Origin: Coix lacryma-jobi var. lacryma-jobi
Taxonomy: Eukaryota; Streptophyta; Magnoliopsida; Poales; Poaceae
Length of the DNA: 64,000 nucleotides
Assembly: GCA_009763385.1 (NCBI GenBank)
Contig: CM019831.1
Coordinates: 87,517,845-87,581,844 of the forward strand
Direction of reading: 5' to 3'
Numbering within the stretch: the stretch's first letter is position 1; every line of letters begins with the position of its first letter. Shown here piece after piece: positions 45,733-57,273 of the stretch. A model generated the notes under the pieces. It ran no database searches and was not told the DNA's origin. It saw only the letters and a program-made list of their open reading frames with translations. The position numbers were made by a program, and so were the translations under genes.

Positions 45733-48700
45733 ATATGAGGACGCGGGGTGGAGAACATGCACATGATGGAGCTTGATCTTTTAGATGTGATCAAGATTTG
45801 ATGGTTCTCTACACCCCGCTTAGATTTGCCTCCAAAGAGGCTTTTATAGCTCGGTGAGCTTTCTTATACACTCATACCTTGCACTTTCATGGTCTATTTC
45901 CTGTGGTATGAGATGGTTCTTCATATGCTCACTTGTATAGTTCTAGCATATACATTTTCTTTTGTATCATGTTTTGTTTTAGTCTAGCATGTGCTATCTT
46001 GTATATCATGTCATGCTAGCCTTGTGTACATCTTTGGTGGTTATTCCACTTTTCATGCTAGTTTGTGATCCTCATGAACATTATGCCATGTTTTACCATT
46101 CTTCACCATGAGCTTTGCTTGTAGAGGTATGATGTTCATTAGGTATCACTTTTCAGGTGCTAGTTTTGATTAGCTACATGTATCCTGTTGATATGATTAG
46201 TTTGAGCACTAGCCTTTCCACAATTTTATCATGTTACATGCTTTTGGATCCATTGCTATCATTATCTTGCATTGTAGCATGTGTTGAGGCTTAGGCTGTG
46301 TTTGGGTAGATCATGTCTCTAGGTTGCATTTTGCTATATAGTGCTTTATCCTGTTGCATGGTAGGCTTGACTAGTTTGAGTTCAGATCTCCTTGCGGTAT
46401 CATTCATAGGTAGACCTCTTTTTGTTGAGAGTTCACCTTATGCTTATAATGTGACTAACCGTTTTGTGGAGACCTTGAGATCACAATGGACAAGACAATG
46501 CCTTGTGTTTTCTTCTGTTTTTGAGTGTGCAGGACAACAGGAGCCTGGAGAGAGCATTTCGGCTCACGGACCCGATCCCACTTCTGCCTCGACTTGGGGT
46601 TCCCTTCGAGCAGCTCTCCAGCGAGCACTAGCTGCACCTGTGGGAGTGACAGCATCAGGCGAGGGGGAGACGACATCGGCGAGGTAGGCGCCCCGGAGTT
46701 CAGCAGATTCAGGCGACCCCTCGGGTATCACACCAGCAGGCGGTCATGCGCATCATGAGGTACCCCTGACACTTCTGAGTTCAGGTTTGGTACTCTTCTT
46801 CTTCGACCCCTTTTTCTGTGTGGTCTTTTCGATGTGGATTTTGCTGCCTGTCGCTTGAGCGTTTCCTGGCTCTTCGCTTGTGAGTTTGATGTGTGTTTCC
46901 CTTTTAGTTGGGGAAGCATTTTGGCTGTTGTATCTTAGTTTGACTTCTCCGATACCCTTTTGTTTTGGGTTTTCCTTTTTAGGCTAGTTTTGTTTTGTCT
47001 TTGATAGACTAGCTTTTGCATGCATTTCATCATGTATATCTTGCATTTTAGAGCTTCATGAATATAGTAATGAGAATGAGATTATGCTCTTTTTGGTATG
47101 CCTTGTTTATTCATGATGATGCTTGTAGCTTAGGCTCTTTTTGATCTCTTGATACATGTTATGAGCTAAGCAATTTTTGCAAATGGTGAACTTGATTATT
47201 CAACTATGAAACCTTTAATTTGTTCACCATTGAGATTGGCAACTAGCATGGGTAGGATGTGCTGAGATCACTTGTGCTATCTTTTGTATACTAGGTTGCT
47301 ATGTCTCTTGCACTGAGTCATTCACTTGCTTGGATTGTTCATATTTACGTTGTGCTTAAAATTTGATCCAAGTCTAAGTGAAATAAAAAGATTGAGATGG
47401 GATTGCGTGTGTTAGCACCTCACGGTATCGAGACTGTTTCTCATTGCACAATTGAGTTAAACTTGAGCCGTGTAGTGTAAGACCGAAACCGGCGCTTTAA
47501 GCTTCCGATTGCTTTTCTTGCATAGGCTTAGCCCGGTTGAAAAGTTAGGCAATGACCATGCTTTCAACCTCTCGCAATCACATGTTTTAAATATGAACTT
47601 GTGTTAATACCGCTGAAATCTTCGATAAAATTTGAAAATAACACAAGTTTATGCTTCATTCTATGGCATGATGATTGAACTTTGCTAGGGGTAGTTCACC
47701 TTTTATACTTGAGTTAGCACTTGCTCGATTTCCTGTCTATTCATGCTAAGTGCTATTTTAGTGGTGGACTCCTTTTCAAATGGCTTAAAACTGTTCATAT
47801 GCTTAATTGTTCATATTTCGTATTCATTTGATCAGTTTGAGCCTTTGCTAGCATTTGTATTGATTGCTACACTTTCAGGGCAGCACCCTTTTGAGCATCT
47901 TTTCACTCTGATTGCTATACACTTGAAGCTGTTGCATTGTGCATATCATGCATTTTTAGCTTAGTGTACATACCCCCAGCTCCGATACATCTTGTGATCA
48001 CCCCCATATGCTTTTGGTTGTTGACTTGTCTTGTGTTTGTGTCAACTTTGTGGAGAATTGTCAAAACCCCTCAGCATGTTCCCTTTTGTCAAGAGGGAGA
48101 AGCTGTTTGCAAGGGGGAGTTTGTGTGATGGCAAAAAAAGGGGAGAGTCATGCATTTTGGGGAGAGCTTTGAGCTAGGGGGAGTTTAGCTCTTTTATGTC
48201 CTTCTTCAATTGGTATAGCTCTTTTATGTGTTTCAATTGGTATCCACCTTTTGGTATGGAATGCAATTGGTGTCATGAGCTTTGTTGCATAGTTTTTGTG
48301 TATAGGCTTGTTTTCAGGGGTAGTTGTTTTGTTTTGCAACTTCTCCGCGTGCTCCAAATGTTTGTGCTCCCTTTGGTTTGAGCTCCTTTTTGTGTTTTCT
48401 CAGTTGGTATCGAGCCTGCTAGTCGTGTTGAGCCGTTTTGCCTCTGTCTTGAGGGACTAGCAGTTTTTTGCTTGGTATTTTTGATTTGTATGGAGCCTTC
48501 AGCTAGCTGTGTCGAGCCACTTTTGCCTCTATCTTGAGGAACTAGCTGTCTTCACCAATTTTTGGCTGTTTGTGATTGATATCGAGTCTGCTAGTTGTGT
48601 TGAGCCTATGTGCCTCTATCTTGAGGGACTAGCAGTTTTGCATTCTAATGCATTGTTTCAGCCTCAATTGGTATCGAGCCTTGAGCTAGTGGTGTTGAGC

Positions 48701-49285
48701 CATTTTCTGCCTTTTCTTGAGGGCTAGCTCATTTTTGACTTGGTTCCATCGAGCCGTTGCCCATGTCTTTGGGAACCAAGTCTTTTGCTCTGTGTGATAG
48801 AGTTTTGCTCTTTCATGAGTTATTGCTCCAATCATTTTTGACTTGGTTGCGTCGAGCCGTTGCCCATGTCTTTGGGGACCAAGTTTTCAGTTTTGGTATC
48901 CCAAACCACCTCTTGTGCCTAGTTTTTGTCAATTCAATCATCAAGGGGGAGAAAAAGGGGGAGAAATCTCGACCCAAGTGAACCCAAGTGGATAAGTACC
49001 TTGGTTTCTTTTGTGATGATTGTTTGACAATTTATTTGAGATTGGTTTTCGATTACCTTTTGGGATTTCATGAAACTCTTGTTTTATCTTGACTCTTCGG
49101 TTGTGTTGAGGCTTTGCCCGCTTTTTCCGTTTCTTTCCGAACCAAGAGCTTTTATTTGGAGTTTTCATGATCCTTCCTCATATCAAGTGACCTTGTGTTT
49201 GCTGTTGATTGGCTTTTGGGCACTTGAATGAGGCTTGCCTTCAAACCCTTCCTTTGTGGTTTTATTTTTAGTCAATGCATTCATC
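45733..49285 (+). other. SIRE-like 3' non-coding region
   Basis: About 3.5 kb with no frame I can support. The 46313-46687 frame lies in a short GC-richer patch and has no recognised domain. Notable content: the GGGGGAG-rich strip (about 48100-48190) typical of SIRE-like 3' ends, three CAATTGGTRT words at 48208-48275, and the stem-loop series at 48406-48884. It takes the place where pol would be in an autonomous relative. Confidence 0.65.
48406..48884 (+). repeat. Series of six related stem-loops with matched stem changes
   Basis: Stem arms: CTGCTAGT 48416-48423 with ACTAGCAG 48456-48463; CAGCTAG 48500-48506 with CTAGCTG 48542-48548; CTGCTAGT 48588-48595 with ACTAGCAG 48628-48635; GAGCTAG 48683-48689 with CTAGCTC 48724-48730; GACTTGGTTCC 48737-48747 with GGAACCAAGTC 48772-48782; ACTTGGT 48841-48847 with ACCAAGT 48878-48884. 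Loops are 24-35 bases and share GAGCC and a TTGCC(T/C)...TCTT(G/T)(A/G)GG motif. Most units are preceded by TTGGTATCGAGCC or a variant, which resembles the tRNA primer site. Confidence 0.8.
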
Positions 49286-49296
49286 AAGGGGGAGAT
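49286..49296 (+). other. Polypurine tract of the SIRE-like element
   Basis: AAGGGGGAGAT lies directly before the 3' LTR start at 49297. Confidence 0.8.
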
Positions 49297-49947
49297 TGAG
49301 AACATATATGATGAATGATTGACTTTGATGAGGAAGGTTTGAGGCTTTTACCCGGTTAAGTCCATATGTCGCTATGCGCTTAATGTTTATGACTAACCGG
49401 TGGCGTTGAGTTGTGTTGTGTTTCTGTGTTGGTGTGCGTGTGCAACATGTGTCTCTTGGCTATGTTGATGTGCAGGTGTGGAGCTCGGATACAGTGGTCA
49501 ATGACAAGGTGAAGGTCAAGTAGAGACGTGCCATGCCGACGGACCGGGAGCGGTGAAGGATGGGCGTGCCGTGCGGCGGACGTGCCATGCCGATGTACCC
49601 AGAGCGGTGAAGGGCGGACGCGAGGCTTGGACTGACGGACCAGAGGGCCAGAGGACCAGCTGTGGTAGCTGGCACGGGGCATCGGCGAGCGAGAGCACAT
49701 GGGGATGTGCGATGCATCGGCCGAGTCGGGAGGAAGACGATGGCGTCGTGGCACTTGGCAGGAGGTCGTTCACGGGCTTGCGTGCGGCGCAAGTGCCGTC
49801 GGCTGAGTCAAGAAGGAAGGTGAAGGCGTTGTGCCCGGCGTGGAGGCTGCACATGCATCGGCATCGGTGCCGGTGGTCGGGGTGTGCGAACCACATCCTG
49901 TCTATAGTGCAGGTTCGGTAGCTGAGCCTCAAAAAGCTACCATCGAC

Positions 49948-50160
49948 GGTTTCCAGGTTTGGACGTCAAAACCTGGGTGGCCGGTTTCTGAGTTTGGGCC
50001 TCAAAACTCGGGATGGACGGTTTCCAGGTTTGGGCCTCAAAACCTGGGCTCGCGGGTTTCTGAGTTTGGGCCTCAAAACTCGGGTGGATGGTTTCCAGGT
50101 TTGGGCCTCAAAACCTGGGCTGGCAGGTTTCCCTGTTTGGGCCTCAAAATCGGGGGAAGG
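49948..50160 (+). repeat. 35-36-bp tandem array of co-varying hairpins (3' LTR)
   Basis: Same six-unit order as 41698-41910. A few arms have decayed (CTGAGTTT opposite AAACTCGG in two units, CCCTGTTT in the last), while most remain paired. Confidence 0.85.
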
Positions 50161-50407
50161 TCCAAAAGGACGGTCGACGCGTGGCGGCGTGGAGAGGCTG
50201 GCGCGGCGGCGAAGCTATCCACGAGAAGGCGCGGTGGTCGACGGTGGCGGCACGTGGCGACATCCTGGAGCTTGCGTCGAGGCGAAGCGAAGGATGAGAA
50301 GGCGCGTGGCCGTCGGATGGAAACTGTCAAGTCTGGATGGTTTTCCCCTAGGGGGTATTTGTGTTGAGTGCTTCATGTGAGGGCGTTTTGGTCTTCGGAC
50401 ATGCGCC

Positions 50408-50416
50408 TATATATAT
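50408..50416 (+). promoter_or_regulatory. TATA box of the SIRE-like 3' LTR
   Basis: TATATATAT in the same GCGCC...ATGAAGGGGG context as 42159-42167. From this LTR transcription would run into the Athila-like element's LTR. Confidence 0.55.
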
Positions 50417-51034
50417 GAAGGGGGCTGGTTAGGGCAGCCCATCCTTGGAGGTGTCACTCTCATTTTGTTTTGGTGAGAGGAGGCTAGGGTGAGAGGAGAG
50501 ATCGGCTCTTGTTCTTGAGCTTTTCGCCATCCGCGTTTTGTACTGCGAGGAGTGGCTTGTAACCTGACACAGAGTGCTACACAATTCATCATCTAGTAGC
50601 AATCCAAGGATCAATTTCTCCCCTCCTCTTTGTTGGTTGAAATTTGGATCGAATCGCGTTTTTGTTCTTCGCGTTTTGGTTTTTCCCCTCCCGGAGATTT
50701 GCCTCGTTCTCCCTCTCCGAGCGACGATTTGCGCTTCTGTTTGAATCAGATTGTTCTATGTCATGAGCTCCTTCTTTCCACTGAAGGATTTCTTCTCTAA
50801 CCTCACGAGCTCGTAGATCGGGTTGAAATCGCGTTCGTTCTTCGTTCTTCCCCTTTTCTAGTGTTCTTCAGATTTCTCATGGATTAGTTGGATTGAAGCG
50901 ATGATATCCTAGGATTAGCTTCCCAACACATACAAGAACACTTGGGAGAAGTTTGGTTGCAGCCCCGTTCGATTTGGTTGAGTTCCAATCGAATTTGAGT
51001 TTGATACGGGCTGTTTTTAGCCTTTCTCGGCATT

Positions 51035-51199
51035 CCCGGACTGTCCGGGACTTATCCCCGGACTGTCCGGGGGTCGGGGCTGTTCACGGGCAGCAAGGTC
51101 GCTGTTTTTATTTTTGAACGGTGGACTGTCCGGGACTCATTCCCAGACTGTTCGGGGTTCAATAGCGGACAGTCCGCAGTTCACTAGCGGACAGTCCGC
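51035..51199 (+). repeat. Cluster of CGGAC-N-GTCCG palindromes (3' LTR)
   Basis: Same arrangement as 42788-42952. The outer palindromes are intact; the middle two have lost pairing through single changes (GTGGACTGTCC, CCAGACTGTTCGG). Confidence 0.85.
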
Positions 51200-51820
51200 G
51201 ACTGCACAGTTTTGCTGATTTCGTCCGTATCTTTTGCATACAAGATCCGATTTGTGATCCGTTTGTTGCGTTGGTTTCCTAACTTCTTAACGATCATTCC
51301 AAAGTACTTTTTCCACCATTGGTCAAAGTATTTTTTGTCGGACACTTCCTTCTTCTACATAGGAGTTAAGTGTTCCGCTTTTGGAGTTTCGTTTGTTCTA
51401 GCGGCCGTATCTTTTGCGTTCGAGCTCCGATTTGAGATCCGTCTGTTGCGTTAGTTTCCTAACTTCATAAGGATATTTCCAAGGTGCTTTTGCCACTAGT
51501 TGGCCTAAGTAGTTTTGGTCGAACACTTTCCTCTTCTCCATAGGAGTGGGGTGTTCCATTATCGGAAGTTCGATTGTTCTAGGAGCTTGCTTGTGCAGTT
51601 TTGCCCCGTTGCTTTGGTGCTTCGTTTTGGGGGTTCTTCGGTAGTTCTGCTGTACCTCTAGGACATCTCCTAGGGTATCCACCTATCCATAGGTCGTGAA
51701 CTCACCGGTTGTTTGAGTCTTCGTTTTTGGGGTGATTTTCTGGGACAAGGGCCATCATTTCTCGAGAAGAAATTTGAGGCTCCCATTCACCCCCCCTCTG
51801 GTCGCCAATTCGGTCCTTCA

Positions 51821-51825
51821 GATGA
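51821..51825. repeat. Target-site duplication of the SIRE-like element, right copy (GATGA)
   Basis: Matches 41042-41046; the Athila-like LTR resumes with TACAAGGGTATAAG. Confidence 0.9.
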
Positions 51826-52415
51826 TACAAGGGTATAAGATAGATTTGGTTGAGAGGATCTCTATGGTTATGAAACTAGATAGGTAAGTTAGATACAAAG
51901 GTTGTTCACTTCGGGTTACTAAGCCGTTTAGCAACAGAAAGGGATTAGAAGGGTGCTAAACCACCTAGCACAAGAAGACCTACGTTTTAATAACTTGGCC
52001 AAATGTGGTGGAATCAAAGGCTAGATAGGGCTATCACCACCTACTAGCTACCACAAACAAACCGTTGAACAAGCCGCAGACACAGGTAAGCGTATAATCT
52101 AGACACCACGTCTACACTATATCTTACTACTCTAATCTGAATTCCGATGATATTGACTAGAGTACCGGGTTAAGGGCGGTGAACCAATGAACAACAAAAA
52201 TAAATACTTTACTTGAACTAAGGATCAAAAACCATAAAAGAATCTCGAGTGCTTACTTACAAAGAATGCCGCATCCGCCGAGGCACAGCTTGGAGGAGAC
52301 TCCCGACAGACCCGGGACTTCCTCCGCACTCTCCTCACTCTCTCCCTATGATTGATAGTACTACAACTTGAGAGTAGTTTCTCCTTGGTGTGCATACAAA
52401 TGAAGAGCTCTAGGG

Positions 52416-52428
52416 GGGTATGTATAGC
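52416..52428 (-). promoter_or_regulatory. Possible TATA region of the Athila-like LTR
   Basis: The minus strand reads GCTATACATACCCC. It lies inside the stretch deleted from the 5' LTR. The match to a TATA box is only fair. Confidence 0.3.
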
Positions 52429-52595
52429 TTGGAGGTGGAGTAGCGGCTACTCCGGTGCCACGTCAGCGATCCGCGTGCTCTCCTTCCTTGGCCATTGGAT
52501 CAAAACCGTAATAGCAACCGACCTTGATGAATGGCTAGGATATTGTTCACGTGTGAAACATGTGCTTTGCCACCGACTTGGATGAAGCTCACCAT

Positions 52596-52958
52596 GGGGT
52601 CGGCCGACCCCACTCTATGACATGTGGCCCCGGGGTACATCTTCTAGAAGGTGGAGATGTCATCCTGATGAAAAGTGCAGATGGGCCCCACCAAGGGGGG
52701 GTCGGCCGACCCCCCTATGACAGGGCTGGCCCACCTTCTTCTCTCCCTTGGTGACCCCACATGTCATGGAGCAAGTCTTGTGATGATGGTTGCATTTGGT
52801 TTCGGTGTGGACCCATGAATCCATGTGCTTCTCATCTTGCACCATTGAGTAAAAGCACATGTTTGATCCAAGGGTTAATATTGGCTTGAACATGCTTCTC
52901 TTGGATCATGCCATGTCACCCTGGCCGAGGTGGCCCCAAGGTGGGGTCGGCCGACCCC
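52596..52958. repeat. GGGGTCGGCCGACCCC palindromes
   Basis: Perfect palindromes of 16, 20 and 16 bases at 52596-52611, 52696-52715 and 52943-52958. Further copies occur at 60125-60140 (5' LTR) and, with one mismatched pair, at 54461-54480 in the internal region. Confidence 0.9.
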
Positions 52959-53137
52959 CTTGGTTGGCCCACCTGGCCTCATTTTGTTCATTTTGCCATC
53001 TCCTACAAGTTGACAAGCTAAGAGTACAAGTGGAACTTATTAGTGATAAATATGCTCATGATATGCTATACTTCCTTGAAACCGAGGCCTGTTGACGGTA
53101 GTTTGATAAGATAAACATGCTATAACTTCCGTCAACA

Positions 53138-53152
53138 AGATCCCCCACACTT
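53138..53152 (-). other. Polypurine tract of the Athila-like element
   Basis: The minus strand reads AAGTGTGGGGGATCT next to the LTR end. Confidence 0.75.
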
Positions 53153-54679
53153 GAATCTTTGCTCATCCTCGAGTAAAGGTTAGAGAAAGTGAACAAGTGA
53201 TTATTACATACTTAAAATGATAATGATCATAAAGCATCATTCATAACATAGTTTATACAAATGGATTATGTGGTACTGTCTATCATATATCCTTTAGATG
53301 TTGAGAAAAGGAACAAATCTCAAAGCAAAGTCATCTCCCTGAATTCTTGTTCTTGGTACTTAGAGTTTTTAGGACAGTTTGAAAGGAAAACACATAGTTC
53401 ATACTTACTCCTCATATAGTACTCTCAAGACACTCTTATAAGTGTTTGGTTCCTCACCAAGGCATAGCATGTGATTGCCTTATTTTTGTGTTATCCTAAT
53501 CTATCAGGCTTATGTGGAGCTCGGTAGGGATAAACAAAGTAGCATACTTGTTTTGCATATATTGTAAAGTCAAAACAAGGATCCAAGGAGAAGAATGTCA
53601 TAATCCTAGATCAAGATGTTCATGTGTGTGGAAAGTATGTGGACTAGAATGCTCCTTTAATATAATCTCTCTACTTTATTTTACCTTGAGACATGGCTAG
53701 CATTTTTTTTCAACAATGGACCTTCATGTGTCCATATTATATATATATATATATATTTTTGGTGGACCTTCATGTGTCCATTTTTTAGTGGACCTTCATG
53801 TGTCCACATTTTTTTCTTTTGCTTAGCCTTAATGTCTCTTTTTACTAACCAGAGTTAGAGATATTGTAGAACTTTAATGTACGGAGCATCTATAGAGTGG
53901 AAATGAATGGCATCTGCAGGCATACTTCCAGTGTAGAAGTTGCATATATAGATGGTGTGTACATGATCTTGATCTTGGGGTTATGACAAAATTCTCGACT
54001 AGGGTCAACAAGGTTTGACCAAACTCAGGACAAAAACAAGTAGCATGTGTGTAAAAGGTTTTGATCATGTATGCATATGGATGGTTTTGGTAGGTATTTC
54101 TCACTATAGAGGAGTAAATGATACTATGGTTTTGAGATATTTTCAAAAACAAATCTCTAAGCACCTTAAACAAAAACAGGTTTGAGTCTTAAGCCAAGAT
54201 TTATCTCACTTTTAACAACATCTTAGTCAATACAGTTTCCTAATTTAGTTTACCCATGAGTATAAACATATAAGAACATGGTTTTATGTCATTAACATTC
54301 TTAGCATATCATAACTCCAGTTACTTTGTAGCTTTTTATTATATTCAGAATAAGGAATGAGTGTGAAACTGCTTGAACCGAGAGGAGAGAGGGGAAACGA
54401 ACCAAACAACAGTGTTGAGCTTACTGTGCAGAGGTGAGCTGGTGGGCCCAGGTCACCATGGTGGGGTCGGCCGACCTCACAAGGAGCTGAGGCCTACGCC
54501 TCTCCATCCTTGTGTGGTTGCGTCCTTCCATGAATACTCAAGACTTTTGTGTTCTCCAGTGCATTTGTGCAACTTGGGGTCACAGACCCCCACACTTCAT
54601 CGAAGTTGTACCTGGCTTTTATTCATAGACAACAAAGGTGACAATACAAAGGACTCTTCTGGTGGGAAACACCAGAGAG
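53153..54679 (-). other. Athila-like 3' region between pol and LTR, non-coding
   Basis: No credible frame is present; an env-like ORF sometimes found here in Athila elements is absent. It shares blocks with the remnant at 9236-10300. Contains an AT microsatellite (about 53737-53757), three copies of GGACCTTCATGTGTCCA (53715-53805) and a GGTCGGCCGACC palindrome (54461-54480). Confidence 0.65.
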
Positions 54680-55783
54680 TTAGAATTTATTCAAATAGAG
54701 CAATGCATAAAACAAACATGGAGGGGAAAGTAAACAAGTTAAAGAGAAAGGATAGGCATGTGAACAAGAAACAACATGATGAATGTTTTTTTTTAAAGTT
54801 GGATCATGGAATAGTTTGAATTCAATCATGTCTATTTCCTCATCTAGTTTGTCTGGTTCAAAGAAAACTTTTAAACATTGACCATTTACCTTAAATATTT
54901 TACCTTCATCATCTTGAAGTGTGATAGCTCCATGAGATGAAGTGTCGATGACTTCAAATGGCCCTTCCCATTTGCTTCGAAGCTTTCCATGTCCAAATAG
55001 CTTAACTCTTGAGTTGAACATAAGTACGTTGTCTCCTGGCTTGAACTCCTTTTTCTTTATTCTCTTGTCATGCCATCTCTTTGTTTTCTCCTTGTAGATT
55101 TTGGCATTGTGGTATGCTTTCTCCCTCCATTCTTCTAACTCTGAAATTTGCATTTTTCTATGCCTCCCAGTAGCTTGTAGGTCCATATTCCATTTCTTTA
55201 TGGCCCAATGTGATCGAAATTCCAACTCGACTTGGAGGTGACAAGTCTTCCCATATACGATATGGTATGGTGACATGCCAATGGGTGTCTTGAATGTTGT
55301 CCTATAGGCCCAAAGTGCATCAGGTAGCTTGTCCCTCCATCCTTTCCCCATCTCATTTACTGTCTTTTGCAGGATGTTTTTGATCTGTTTGTTTGATGTT
55401 TCTGCTTGTCCAATTGTTTGGGGATGGCATGGAGTTGCAACATTATGTTGGATACCTTGCTCTTCTAGGAACCGTCGGAAACTCCCATCAATGAAGTGAG
55501 AGCCCCCATCACTTATCGCCAACCTTGGGGTTCCAAATCGTGGAAATATGGTTTCTTCAAACATCCTTCTTGAGCTCTTGGCATCTGCTGCTTTGCACGG
55601 CATTGCTTCAACCCATTTGGACACATAGTCCACGGCCACCAAGATGTACTCGCAACCACGAGACTTGGGAAAAGATCCCATGTAGTCAATGCCCCATGCA
55701 TCAAAGAGCTCCACTTGAAGGTTGTTTGTCAGCGGCATGGCATCTCGGGCATTGATGTTCCCATGCTTTGGCACCTCACACAT
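54680..55783 (-). pseudogene. Athila-like integrase segment of pol
   Basis: A 367-residue frame carrying the integrase core with D33 (GIDYMG), D92 (ISDGGSHF) and E128 (QAETSNKQ) in D-D(35)-E spacing, then the C-terminal domain (WEGPFEVIDTSSHGAITL) and no chromodomain. Integrase inserts the cDNA into the genome. The HHCC finger is split: its His half ends the frame 55840-57255 and its Cys half lies around 55790-55770. A one-base loss near 55768 puts this part out of frame with the RT segment, so the apparent Met at 55783 is not the true start. Confidence 0.85.
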
Positions 55784-55839
55784 CTCTTGATGAAGTTTTT
55801 TGTATCTTCATACATGGTTGGCCAAAAGAAGCCACTTTG

Positions 55840-57255
55840 CTAAATCTTTGCATGGGTTCTGAATGCCCCATAGTGCCCTCCATATGGTGTGGCATGACAT
55901 CTCTCAATGATCTTGATTGATTCTGCTTTAGGGACACATTTCCTCAGAAGACCATCATTGCAGACTCTATAAAGGTATGGCTCATCCCAAAGATGTACCC
56001 GACTCTCTTGTATGAGCTTCTTTTTGTTTGCTCCTGGTGGTACATGTCCTGCAACCATAAAATTCACAATATTCGCATACCAGGGGTTGGAGTCCGTGAT
56101 CTTGAGAAGTGTGTCATCCTTGAGGTAGTCATTGATTGGCAGATCCTGTGCGTCTTGGAATTGTATTCTGGACAAGTGATCGGCAAAAAAAATTTCTACT
56201 CCTTTTTTATCTTTTATTTCCATGTCAAATTCTTGGAGTAGCAAGATCCATCTTATTAAACATGGTTTTGCATCTTTCTTAGTGAGCAAGTATTTCAAAG
56301 CAGCATGATCGGTATAAACAATTACTTTTGCTCCAACTAAGTAAGATCTAAACTTATCAATAGCAAAAACAATAGCTAGGAGCTCTTTTTCAGTTGTTGC
56401 ATAATTAAGTTGAGGTCCAGCCAAAGTTTTGCTAGCATAAGAAATTCCATGATGCTTTTTACCTTTTGTTTGACCAAGAACGGCACCGACAACACAATCA
56501 CTTGCATCACACATTATTTCAAAAGGAAGCGTCCAATCAGGGGGTTGGATGATTGGTGCAGAGACAAGTGCTTTCTTGAGAATGTAAAAAGCATTTAAAC
56601 ACTCATCAGTAAAATCAAAGGGTGCATCTTTAGCAAGCAAGTTTGTTAAAGGACGAGCAATTTGAGAGAAGTCTTTTATAAAATGCCTATAAAAACCAGC
56701 ATGCCCGAGAAAACTTCTAACACCCTTGACATTCGTGGGAGGTGGAAGTTGTTCTATGACTTCTATCTTAGCTCTATCCACCTCGATTCCACGCTCAGAC
56801 ACTCTATGTCCTAGCACTATGCCTTCCCGAACCATGAAATGACATTTTTCCCAATTTAGGACTAAGTGCTTTTCCTCACATCTTTGTAAGACCTTGTCCA
56901 AATTTTTAAGACAATCATCAAAGGTTTTTCCATAGACAGAGAAATCATCCATGAATACCTCCATGATTTGCTCGATCATGTCAGAGAAGATGGACATCAT
57001 GCACCTTTGGAAAGAAGCGGGAGCATTGCATAAACCAAAAGACATACGGCGATATGCATATGTCCCATAAGGGCATGTGAAGGTCGTCTTACTTTGGTCG
57101 TTGGGATGGATGGGGATTTGATGATAACCTGAATAACCATCAAGGAAACAAAAGAAAGAGTGTTTTGCTAACCGCTCCAACATTTCATCAATGAAGGGCA
57201 ACGAAAAGTGATCTTTCTTTGTAGCCTTGTTAAGCCTTCGGTAATCTATGCACAT
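55840..57255 (-). pseudogene. Athila-like reverse transcriptase and RNase H segment
   Basis: A 471-residue frame with the RT fingers/palm (MCIDYRRLNKATKKDHF, FLDGYSGYHQIPIHPNDQ, catalytic FMDD at 101-104) followed by RNase H (MCDASD, TTEKELLAIVFA, VYTDHAALKYLL, FFADHLSR). It is in phase with 57274-57690 across a TGA at 57274-57276 and ends at a TAG at 55840-55842 within the integrase zinc finger. The Met at 57255 is internal to RT; the real start lies upstream in the gag-pol polyprotein. The catalytic residues appear kept, so decay is through stops and frameshifts. Confidence 0.88.
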
Positions 57256-57273
57256 CCTCCAACCCGTAATGGT

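Larger units (their letters stand above)
41047..51820 (+). mobile_element. Gag-only SIRE/Maximus-like copia element (non-autonomous), 10.8 kb
   Basis: LTRs 41047-43573 and 49297-51820 (TGAGAACATA...TTCA), an initiator-Met-like primer site, one gag-type ORF, 3.5 kb of non-coding DNA, the tract AAGGGGGAGAT and the 5-bp duplication GATGA. No protease, integrase, RT or RNase H is present. The gag ORF followed by a long 3' region full of GGGGGAG words resembles SIRE/Maximus copia elements (family knowledge); gag-only plant elements are known as TR-GAG. LTR divergence is about 3% by eye, so it is older than the Tekay insertion. It would need enzymes supplied in trans. Confidence 0.85.
49297..51820 (+). 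repeat. SIRE-like 3' LTR, 2524 bp
   Basis: Collinear with 41047-43573, with about 3% differences by eye. The first 900 bases look more diverged than the rest. It ends TTCGGTCCTTCA. Confidence 0.92.
51826..53137 (-). repeat. Athila-like 3' LTR, second part
   Basis: Continues from 41046 and ends CTTCCGTCAACA. The full LTR is about 1.45 kb. It keeps a 491-bp stretch (52273-52763) that is missing from the 5' LTR. It carries three GGTCGGCCGACC palindromes (52596-52611, 52696-52715, 52943-52958). Confidence 0.92.

Noticed and set aside
46313..46687. 124-codon frame in the SIRE-like 3' region
   Set aside because: No recognised domain, overlapped by frames on both strands, and not followed by any pol sequence.
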